Assembly (NCBI GenBank): GCA_963854835.1
Contig: OY978527.1
Span: 29,430,047-29,494,046, forward strand
Direction of reading: 5' to 3'
DNA: 64,000 bases
Origin: Megamerina dolium
Taxonomy: Eukaryota > Arthropoda > Insecta > Diptera > Megamerinidae
Below the pieces are notes generated by a model. That model had not been told where the DNA came from and made no database searches. It worked only from the letters and a program-made list of their open reading frames with translations. The translations under genes were made by a program, and so were the position numbers. Below are positions 13,901-25,900 of this stretch, one piece after another (position 1 is the stretch's first letter; each line of letters opens with the position of its first letter).

Positions 13901-16900
13901 AAAGTTTAAGGGGGTCCACCTATATAAAATTTTCGAAAAATCGATTTTTTGTTTTACATTTTTCGCATCTTTAACGAGAGCTTCTACAGGATGAGGAAGG
14001 GGAAGTTTATGGTCCTGGTATTGCAGATTAAATGTGAGTCTATAATACAAAGTTTTGTTGTGTTTCCAAACTTTGAAATCGTTTTTCTCGAAACCATATT
14101 TTTGAATTTTGTGGGCAGGATTAAAAAAAGTCTACTTAACCGATTGACTTGAAATTTTGACAGACTCATTAATACAGATAACTGAAGGTACCCATGTAGC
14201 GGTTTTTCGAAATTTTTTTTTTTAATTTTACAACAGTTTTTATATCCAAAAAAAAGCATGAAAACGAATAATTATTATAAAAACAACTGCCATTTCTTCA
14301 ATTTTTAAAATTTCGTCAAAATCCTACGTCAGTACCTCAACGAGGTTTTTTTTTACTTTTTGCGTTTTAGATAACTGGTTCGAGCGGAATCTTGCCCACA
14401 ATTTCGGTATTTCATTTTGAAGGGGTCACTTTGAACGCCCTTAATGAGTACAAGCCTTCGGATTACACTATTGGAAAAATTTACTATTGAAATATAAGCA
14501 CAAACCTTCAAAATAACGTAAAACTTATTCTTATTTTCGAATTAGTTCTCCTAACGAAAATTCCCGAAAAAGCGTTCGAAATACCGCGCTCACACAGGTG
14601 GACCCCCTTAACATATTCAGAAGAACGTGTACAATAGCAATTTACAAGTCTTTACAAATATTAAGATTTATCTAGATATGCTACAAAAACTAAAAATCTA
14701 CAATAATTATCCAAAAGTATCCGTAGCACATTATCAAGTAATTCGTAACGAGTTGAAAAACGAAAAAAAAAAAAAAATGTAAAAGTAGAAATAAACATGC
14801 ATTATTGATAATTTTCAAATGATACAACATAAAATCAACCAAAACTACTGAATATTATAAAAATAGAAAAAATAGAATATGAACAATTATTATCATAGAA
14901 TTCGATCGATATCAGAATCGGATTTGAATACGATAAAAATGGCATGGTTAAAACAAAATTCAATTCTAACATTTAATCGACACAGCTACTTTTCGTGTGA
15001 TAAAATTTCTTTCGATTTCCAATCCAATTTCAACATCGATCGGAATCTATAACAACCCTGAATATGAAATGTATGAGAGCGTGTACATGTGGGTGGTGTG
15101 TGTCGGTGGTGTGTATAAGAAAAATAACATATAAAAGAAAGTATAAAACAAATAAAAGAGAAGTACAAATTTAGAGCCTTACTTGACTTAATAAAGAAAC
15201 AATTTCCCTGTCGATATTGGCTAGCAGTTCGTCTTGATTATCGTTGGCGCTGGCCAGTGAAACAATATCATCATGATTGATGTACATGCCACGTGGTGGT
15301 TTACGTTTGTGTCGTTCTGCATTGCGATCTCGTGAGCGTTTACCAAAATATGGACCCGAGGTTGGGCGCTTATTGCCGGTGCGTCTGTGTAAGCCCCAAG
15401 ATACAACAACAACAACAAGAACAACCACACACACACACACACACACGAATAATTCGAGATTTAGCAACAGCGTTATTACCAAAAATGACAAAAAAAGAGA
15501 CAGAGAGAAAATGAGTGAAACAATTACAAAAGGCAACACAACAAAACAAACATTAATACCTCCAATGGTGGTGGCAACTCGAACATAACTTTCCATGTGG
15601 TGAGGTATTTAATAAATTGCAAACAACACCACAATTGGTACAACAACCACCCGCCGTATTTGCTGACACACCACCACCACCACCGCCACCACCACCACCT
15701 CCATTCGAAGGTGTGATACGACCACCGGTACACGAGGAATCTGTATTCGAGGTGGGTGGTGTCTGCTGACGTTGTTGTTGTTGCTGTTGGTGGTGTTGTT
15801 GTTGCTGGTGTTGTTGCTTGCTGGATTGGATATTGGAAGCGGAAACAATAGTACTTTCACTATCGCCGGTATCGGCAATAATTATTTCACTGGTGTTTTG
15901 CTTGCTTTGCTTGCTGCTGTTCAGTACCTGTGCTGTGTCAATAGTGGAACCACCCGTAGTGCCCAAGTTGATGGCAGCATTTAATTTTGAATTTGTGGAG
16001 GAAGAGTTGTTCATTTGATCTTGTAAGCCAGCAGAGGAGGAAGTAGAGGCCAATGCTTGATCCTAGAGACAGACGTTGGTCATAGTTTTTTGATAGTTTG
16101 TTTTGATTTTTATTTTATGACCGCGGTATGTTCATATCGATTATATTCATTTACAATACAACCAATAATGCAAAGAAGCAAAACACGGTTATAGGTGTGT
16201 GTTTGTGTGTGTGTGTGTGTGCGTATGAGTACGTGTGTGCGTGCATGGATGAGTAAGATAAAAGAAGAGAGAAGAAAGAAAAAGAAAAACGTATGAACGT
16301 ATTAGAACTTTCTTTTTTTTTTTTTTTTTTGCAAAATATCAGCTAATTTTATTAAAATCTTTTTATCTGATAATGAAAATAACAACATATTTTTAATGCG
16401 CCCTTGAAATTATTGCATTTGCATTTTATACAACAAAATGCAGAATAATAGAGCTTTCCAACGTCAACTTTTGCCATTTTTGCGGCTTTTGGAATTCTGG
16501 AGGTGTGCCTCACCGTGATATTGGCTTTTTGAAAAGTTGAAAATACAAAACTCTCTCCATCACGGTCATTTTAAAAAACCGAGAAGAAAAGTCCCTCAAA
16601 ATGGCCCTGCACATCTAGACAAGTTTCAAAAAAACATAAATCAATATTTCAATGTGTAAAATGTTAAGGTTGTAAGATATATGGATAACATTGGACAAGA
16701 AACGAGCATTTTTTAGTAAATTCTTGACTATTGATTGGACTGATTGGACCCACATTAAATAATGGCGTGGTTAGCCCTTTTCTTAAAAATTATTATAATT
16801 AACTTATATGTCAAATATGGTTGTCCTAGATCAAAAACTTTGGGTTGGGCTTTATGATACCACTAAGCTTCTCTTCCCGTAATGTTGAGAATTGCGAATT

Positions 16901-19900
16901 GCTTGCCGACAGGTGGGCAACGTTCGAAAGAAGTTTTTTCGATATTAAAGTTGTCAAAATCAAAGTCAAAGACTAGTTATTCTTATAATACTAATTACCT
17001 TACACCTAAATATGCTTGTCCGACGCGGAATACTTCTCAAGTTTTCATGGGAGCTGCATTAGGGAGTGGGCGTGGTACGGTGATTTTTTGCCAGATCATT
17101 TCATCATTTATTAAATCAATTATAGCAAACTAAAATTTATAAAAATTCATAGGTAAGTAGCTTTGATTACTCGGTGTGGGCGTGGCAATAGACAAATTAA
17201 ACCCATTATCGATCCTTGGACCATAGTTTTTTTTTTGTGGCACTTAAAGCTCCGAAGAGTTCTTTGGCCAAGCTTCTCTTCCATTACTGTTGTGCGTGTT
17301 AAATTTAGGACAGTATTATAAGGGACCTACAAATTTTACCCGGTTCCGAACGGCAGATCTCTTGCGGCATCATCTTTTTGAGCTTTGTCGCGGAGTTCTT
17401 TTAGAAGCTTTTTCATGGCAAATTCTTACCGCCTACACACTAACCACTGAGCTACGGCACCCAGATAGTTCACTCATGCCAAATTTCGTTGAAATGGCTT
17501 AATATTTATTCAATTTATTGCAGGAACCAACCATGTGGCAGACAAACGGACGGACGAACATAGACAAATCGACTATTTAGGCGACGCTGATTAAGAATAT
17601 ATATACTTTATCAAGGGGTTACAAACATCTGTTCGAAATGAATATACCATGCACTGACAGAAGTATCGTCAATTTGGAAAGCTTATCTGCAGTAGTATTG
17701 CATATCTACTCTATGTCAAAAATACTGGCGAAAAGAACGTTTTGTGATTGAAGTAGATCATATAACTAATAACATATAAAATAATTCGTAAGTGTCAAGC
17801 TTCAGTCCTACATCTTTATACGTTCGTACGCAAAGTACGGTCGAGAATATGCTTTTGTATGAGATGTAGACTTGATTTTTATTTGATTAATCTCATTTTC
17901 TAATATATACATCCTGTGACAAGATGAAGTGTATCTATCAAGTTTTAGTACAATAGCTTTATATTTTCAACATTTCGCCCATTTACCAGGTCAATTCATA
18001 TACTTTATTCTTGTAATTAAATAAGGAAAATATAGACAAATTTGAAGAATTAGGCCCTTATTATGAGTTGCATCCAATTTTCGATCTTTGCTAGTTATCG
18101 AAGATCGAATGTCAAACTCATATTATGAGCTGTGCAACTCTGACGAAATTTTCGTTGAATACCGAATTTTTGTCGAACAGAATTTTGGTTTCGTTTCTGT
18201 AGCAAAGTGTGAGAAATTGGTGAAAAAGTGTAAGTATTTTGCGTTTTTTCTGTTTTTGCTTTTTGGCGCCAGATCTAAGGTCGTGACAACTGGAAAGGCT
18301 GATTTCACTGATGTTAGAAAATCGAATTAAATCTAGTGAAGTTCACAATAGCGCTATTCCTCATCGAATGAGCATCATAATATCAATTGAATTATTTCGA
18401 TCAACACTTTCGCTCCTAGTCGAAGATCGAATGCAACTCAAAATAAGGGCCTTAATAATTTTATGTTTTAGATTAAACAATTTATGTATGTACAGTCTTC
18501 ATATATAAGTAATTCAAGACCTTAACACCAACAATAAAGACGATAAATCGCATTCAGTTGAAGAGATATTTTTGCTTGTACTGAAAGTCGTCGAGATATT
18601 GTTTTTCATGTTAATGGATAATTTTTAAGAAATATGCAGACAAATGTATTTATAAAAAATAAAACGTCCTTTCTGGAAACCTTTGTACAAAGTCGCCCTT
18701 AGCATTTGCGCAAGTACGCACCATGAGCACGTTATATAGGTTAGAAATAAATTTCTATTTGCGCATCACTTTTTTTTTTAACAATATGTTCATTCATTTT
18801 GGCAAAGACTGATATTAATATTACACATTACATCAGTTTTTCTTGAGCAGTGGCCATTAGTACAATGAATTATTGGACTGGTTTGATAAAAAATTGAAAG
18901 GTACATGGCCACATTTGGCTAAGGAAAATGCTCCTTCACCACAAAAGTGTATCGATCCAAAAGGAGATCACGACATTGAAAAAGAAAGTTAAAAACTTGC
19001 ACCTTCATTTCTAACACGGTTATTAATTGATCGTCCCTGGTACATATTATCGAAACAAATGAAATAAACTTTAACTCTTTTCATATAGATCTCTATATAT
19101 TTACGTATGTATGTTTTGGTTTCTAATAGTGATCATGTATGATTGTAAATACAATATATAAAATGTACAATGCAGACAGTCTTTGCTTTAGCATTAAAAA
19201 GACAAGCAAATAAAACAAAAACATTAGATCAAATTAAGTATGCTAATATATATATATATAAGATTAGATGTGTTGAGGTGTTAAAAGCAATAAATAAATA
19301 CGTAATCAACATTTTTTCCGTCTTTGTATTTATACGACTTAACTACAAAATTTTTGCCGATTAAAATTTAATCTCAATAGGCCTTTACACATGCTATTTA
19401 CTCAATTATAGAAAGCGTAACTTGATATTGAATTTAATATAGTGTAACTATGTATGTTTTCAACAAAATAACTTAAAAAAGGCGGTGCGTATAATCAGAA
19501 TTAAGATCCATCTTATATACAGGGTGAACCATTTAGTGTTTTTTTTTAAATCATATGTTATTTTTACAGTGACAGTTCTTTCCCACTGGAAATCTTGACA
19601 GAAAGTCAGTATCATATCTTCACAGAACGAAATGAATCGTTTTACGCTTGAACAACGTTGGAAAAAAATGCAAACTTATTCCCAAAGTCAATGTTGTGTA
19701 GCCCAAACAGAAAAAAAAGCCCCTACCCCGCGTACTGTACGCAAGTTTGTGCAAAAAGTTCGTGAGACTGTCATACTAGTGGACAAGACTCATGGTCCCC
19801 GCTGTCGTACGACACGCACTGACGAGAATGTAGCTGCCGCAGCCGAGACTCAGTTCTGAAACATCGACTCGCCATCGATCTCAGCAACTCAACATTTCAC

Positions 19901-22900
19901 GCACCAGCCTGATGTGAATTTTGAACAAAGACATTATTCGCATGCAAGGTCCAATTGAATTAGCAATTGAAGGCTAGGACCATCCGCTTCGTTTGAGCCT
20001 TAGAGCAGTTCGAAATGGACGATTTTGTTCCAAAAATAATAATTTCTGACGAAGCCAATGCATCCTCAGAGAGTAGCAATTTTTATGGCCTGCTTTGGTT
20101 TCAGCAGGATGACACGTCATTCCACACAGCCCCTTCCGTTGATCGTGTTATCAGTCGTCTCAGCAATGTCAAATGGTCACCTCGGAGCTGCAATTTTACG
20201 CTGTTATACTGTTATACGCTGTTTGTGGGGTGCCCTAACGAACCGATGTTATGCGAACAATTCATTAACGATTCAGGCCCTTAAAGCGTATATCGAACAA
20301 GCCATTCGTACGATAGAGCCAGAAGCAGTCAGCAAGTCCTTGGAAAACTGGGTTGGCAGGATATGCTACTGCAAAGCAAGCTGAGGCGGACGGATGAATG
20401 AACATGAATGAAATCGTGTTGTGTTCCAATGATATATTAATTTAGTTTTGTTAATTTTTTTTAATTTAAAAAAAAACTTGTCACCTTTAGTATTGAAATG
20501 GACCTTAATTTTGAATATAACTACGGGCCATACAGTTATTTTATAGTTTAGAAAGGTAATTTATCATTTCGAAACTACTTAGGAGATATTAATGGTATTC
20601 CCATCCATCTTGTTTAGTTTGTAGTTTGATAAAAAACTAAATTGTGAAGGTTGGGTTACTGCTTAGTCTCATTAGCTTTGTAAATGACAGCATTTATAAT
20701 ACATACACATAGAAAATAGTGATATTAACTGCCTAATACTTATTCAACTAATATTTGCCCAATTATAGTACTGTTGGAGCAACATGATAATACGATTTTA
20801 ACTAAAAATATCCCTAAATACATCTAAAGCATGTTAATGTGTTTCATATTGTTGCAATATTCGCGCAACTTTACAATTTCAGCTCAGAATTACTCTTTAT
20901 ATAATTGAGTAAAATATGTAAAATTAACATGACAATTTGTACGGTTATCTATGTATAGTGAGTATGTATATATGAGCGAGGTTAATAATTACTATAAATT
21001 AAATTCTTTACAAATTAATAGAGAAATCAAAATAAATTACTAAAATAAGACTATAAGTAAGATCAAGAAGTTTGTTTAACTAAAAAGACATGTTTATGCA
21101 ATATGCTCCATAATGCTAAAAGAATGAACCAAAAACAAAAGGTATAGATGTGTATGTGTAAAATTATATTTAAACGTTGGCGGAATAAAACCAAGTCTTG
21201 CTCATAGTTACCTTATCATCATTATCGGATTCTTCATTGCTACCATTGTCACTACCATTTTCAGAGCCTTCTTTGCTCGCTTTGGCCTTCTCTTGACGAT
21301 CCATGACACTTTGACGGTGACGCGTCTTCTTCCAAGAGTAATAATATTTCACTAAACTTGCAATTGATTTATCCGGCAGCTGTAAGTGTTCAATTTTGAG
21401 AGGAAGATATAGAGAAAAGAAAATCAATATAATATTTACAAAAATTCAATTGAATACCAATTACCATTTGCCGTATGCGATGAAAACTTTTGCCATGAAA
21501 TTGAAATGCTTGTTCGAACAGTACCTTGTCTTCAACAGTCCATTCGTCTGGAAAAGGTGTAAAATTCGCTAAATCCATAACAGCACGTTCCAAATCATGC
21601 TTGTGCCAAAATAACATCCCCAGTGCCTGTTCGCCATTATAACCATATTTCTCTTTGGCAACTGATATATATTCTTCAACTGCAAAGAAAAAATAAACAA
21701 ATACCAAATTTATACAATAAAAAATTTGTTTTATATTTTTTTTATTTAATAATTTGTATGTATTTATTAGAATATATATACATATATTACAGGCCAATGT
21801 TCCCAATAGGAAGCATTGTAGTTATTGCATAAAATATTTCCTAACGGTCACGGTCACGGTCACCACCACACTTTTATGCTTAATAAATACATATCATTGT
21901 GGTAAATAATGTCCCCAAAATAAATAATAGAATCATGTGGCCCTAAGTTAATTAACCTAAACAGAACTATCGGACTATCAGTCCGATTCTGAATAAGAAT
22001 TCCCCGGGAATTTTCCCTATTCTTGTATTCTGAATATAAATTCCCCGGAAGTTTTTCCCTTTTCCCTTTTCTCCAATTCTAAACGAACTTCGAAATTGTG
22101 AATTTCTTCCCTGGGAAAAAAGTAGACATCATGAATGTAAATAAAAGGGGAAATGTGATGACGTCTATTGAAAATTATTCCGCCACGGGAGTTGGATGCA
22201 AAAATATAAGTAATCAATTTTTTTCGTTGAAAATTGAATAAATGTCGTTATTTATTATCATTACAAATATTATTATGGCATTATTTTTACTTTTAGGTCC
22301 AAAAAAAAACAAATATATTTCAATTTGAAATACTACTGAACACGATGCAATCGCACCCGGACATTGCACGCGGTTTCTACAAAGAAAACAGTGAGGAGCT
22401 TAACAGATTTTGGCTTGTTTACCCTACGCTACCTTTGAAAATCAATAATTAATATAATAAACAAATATAAAAGTAACTTCTTATAATTACAAAGTTTCCG
22501 GCAGTTAAAGCAGATTTGCCGCGTCGCTTAGCTGCCTCCTTGCAACCCTTTGTTGTTGCTTCACCTGCTCCTGCTTCTCTGGTAGCAATCTAAATGCTAG
22601 CTATACTATACATACTTTTCTACTGTCTGTGCACGATTATAGTACTATATTCAACTTTTACAAATTGCACTTAATCATAACAAAACACAAGAAGGCGAAA
22701 CAGCTGAGTTCGAAACCTCGAAATTCTCTTTCCCTCTTTATTCCGTTCCTCGACTGTTTAGAATAGGAGGAATTTATTCTCGGGAAATATCAATTTCCCG
22801 GGGAAAAATTCCCTGGGAATATTCAGAATCGAGCTGTATGTAAAAAGATAGCCGTGGCATGTTAGTAACTATTGATGAGACCGTGATATTTTGCGACAAA

Positions 22901-25900
22901 CTTCAAAACAATGTCATTCAGCAACAAATTGATCGATTTTTGGCTGGTGCTCCGTACAAAATTAAAAAAATTGGCATTGTTGACACAAAATATGTCACAA
23001 CACAAAAAGTTAACGAAAGAATTATATACAACTCTGTGAATCTTTCTTGATTTACAATTTTTTATTTTTCAATATACGTCCCAGGAGTTCGATATACCTT
23101 TTCCAATGACTTTAAATTTCCTCAATGCTACCATAATAATGAGTTTTCGAAAGGTACAGTATTGTGCAAAACTTAAGCAACTGGCATAGTGCTCTCATTG
23201 ATTTCAAATTTACTAAAAAATAAAAGCGCTTAGATTGAATGTTTTAATATTTATTTGTTCCTTCATTAAATACATAAAAAACAACAACAACAAAAGTTCG
23301 GTATTCTTACGAAATTAACTGTAAACAACAAAAAACAAATTATACTCATATTTCATCTGTGCAAAACTTAAGCAACTCGGAGTGCAAAGGTGTTCGATAT
23401 TTCTTTGTTCAGAAAATAACGGATCTTTTTCGGAGTTTTTTCTGCTTTGTGCATTAACATTGATCTAACTCAGTACAAAAAAGTCTTTCTTAGCGCACAG
23501 TTCTTTCAAACATATTGAAATCCAAAATGCAACGTGTCCGTTATAGTCATCAATTTAAGATGAAGGTTATATCGTTATTTAAGGAAGGAAAACCACAGAA
23601 TGACATTGCAAAATCATTAAATATCAACAACTCTATGATATCAAGATGGATACGATTATTTGAAAAAACTGGTAGCGTTACAGATCGAAATTCAGGAGGA
23701 AGACCCCAAAAAATTTCTTATAGGAAGCTATTCAAATTAAAAAATTGATTAAAAAAAATCCGTTCATGTCTTCAAAAGATATAGTAAATACTCTTAATTT
23801 AAATGTCGATTCAAGCACAGTAAGAAGGCATTTGATTAAAGTTGGTTTAAAAAGCTACAAAGCGGTAAAGAAACCAATGCTTACACCAAAACATGTAAAA
23901 AAAAGGTATGTTTGGTTTAATGCCTTCAAAACAAAAACAACAACATATATTTTTTTTCCAGACTTGAATTTGCTAAGAAGTACGTGGGCTGGTCCATAAA
24001 AAAGTGGTTTGGCGTACTGTTCAGTGATGAAGTTAAAATAAATTTATTTAATTCAGACGGAATAATAAGAGTTCGACATGTGAAAGGTGAAGGCCTCAAT
24101 CCGCGATACTGTAAAAAGACTGTAAAGCATGGAGGAGGGAACGTCATGGTGTGGGCGTGTTTTTCGGGGAGTGGACTTGGTCCGTTGAATAGGATTGACC
24201 ACAAAATGGACAGATTTATGTATAAGGACATCTTAGAAACTGCAATGTTGCCTTTTGCGGAATGGAATATGCCACTTCGATGGGTGTTTCAGCACGACAA
24301 TGATCCGAAACACACATCGAAGTTTGTAGAGGATTGGCTACAGTCAAATAAGATTCAAGTGCTTGATTGGCCGGCACAATCGCCCGACTTGAATCCTATT
24401 GAAAATTTGTTTTCAATTTTAAAACGAGGCTTGGGCTCAAAGCGCTTTAAAAATAAAGACGAACTATTTTTAGGCCTCAAAACTGAATGGGAAAATATAA
24501 ATAAATCATATTTAACGAAATTAGTAGCTTCTATGCCTAAAAGGTGTGCTGTAGCAATTAAAAATAAGGGATACTACACAAAATATTAAAAGTTGCTTAA
24601 GTTTTGCACAGATGAAATATGAGTATAATTTGTTTTTTGTTGTTTACAGTTAATTTCGTAAGAATACCGAACTTTTGTTGTTGTTGTTTTTTATGTATTT
24701 AATGAAGGAACAAATAAATATTAAAACATTCAATCTAAGAGCTTTTATTTTTTAGTAAATTTGAAATCAATGAGAGCACTATGCCAGTTGCTTAAGTTTT
24801 GCACAATACTGTATGTAAGTAGGCCTATTCGTTTGGGCCAAAACTTTTTCCTAAACCAGTATTTTCAGATTTGGAAACAAACAAGAAATAATCCCAAACA
24901 AGAAATAATCCCAATTAGAAATAATTCCATGCACTCAAATCACTGTGACGCATTTAGGTCCTGCAATTTTGGGATGAAACCAATACACATTCCTTGTATA
25001 CACTTCAGACTAAACAATCGAAATTCTTAAACTCGATTCAAGAATATTTAGCAATTTGTTTCTATAATGTTTTGGACTACGCACAATTTGAGAATTTTTA
25101 GTGATCGTCCAATATAGAGTCAAAAATTTAACCGACAGAATCGACAATAATTTTGTAAATTATATTTTTCATATCTTCAGAAGGGTTCATTTAATGATTT
25201 TCTCCAATTCCCAGCTTAAATCGATCTTTAGAAAAGCAGGGAAAATTGTTCTATGTACGGGGACTAATTGAATCCAATGAACGAACTAATGTGAAATTTT
25301 GGCAGTAGTCATAAGAAAATGGAAGTTTCTTTTCCCTTTGATCGGTATTTCTGTCACGTCCAGGATTTATCACCCCATGTAGTAAAAACAGATAATTTAT
25401 CATATCATAAAAGAGATAGTAGTATCCTCGTGGGTGCCGTAGCTCTGTGGTTAGTGCGTTGGCCTTTTGATCTGTAGGTCGTGGCTTAAATCCCCGGTTG
25501 AAGCATAACAAAATTTAATATCGAAGAGATTTTTCTTTCGAACGGTACATACCTGTCGGCAGGTAATTGGCAATTTTTCCGCCAGGAACAATTTGCCAAA
25601 AATGCTTTTTAAAAGAGCTCTGTGACAAAACTAAGTTAAAGTGATGTCACAAGGGTTCTTCCGTTCAGAACCGTCTAATATAAGTAGGTCCCTGCTAATA
25701 CTGTCCAAATTTTACACGCACAATAGCATTGGACTAAAAGCTCGGTGACATCACAATGGGCCTTTCTGGCCTAAGCGTGTCCTCTGAGAGAGGGTAGCCA
25801 CAATAACCTAACCTAACCTAACCATGGCTGTCCCCCCGTATCATGACTGGGTTATAACTCCTCCCTTGTACACTGAGTTTTGGTATTTAATTGATTTGTC

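Larger units (their letters stand above)
11722..15182 (-). other. CoREST intron 7
   Basis: A 3.5-kb intron containing a decayed Gypsy LTR fragment (near 12650), a 120-bp tandem duplication (12391/12511) and an inverted-repeat element at 13910-14607. No other coding exon is evident. Confidence 0.7.
16063..21211 (-). other. CoREST intron 5
   Basis: A 5.1-kb intron holding two SINE pieces, a TTA-flanked MITE and a rosa-like mariner relic, with AT-rich filler between them. Confidence 0.7.
23157..24811 (+). mobile_element. Tc1-like transposon with 221-bp IR/DR ends
   Basis: The element is bounded by TA on both sides. It has inverted repeats at 23157-23377 and 24591-24811. Each inverted repeat carries GTGCAAAACTTAAGCAACT at its outer and inner edge, the classic IR/DR layout. 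The two ends look almost identical to each other, suggesting a fairly recent insertion. It lies in CoREST intron 3 on the opposite strand. Confidence 0.92.

Noticed and set aside
15277..15588. Plus-strand ORFs opposite CoREST exons 6 and 7
   Set aside because: They mirror low-complexity coding sequence (poly-Gly, poly-Gln, CA repeat) on the other strand.
25804..25823. Possible interstitial telomere repeat (TTAGG)
   Set aside because: Only about four units, at a SINE edge, and higher Diptera lack TTAGG telomeres as far as I know.
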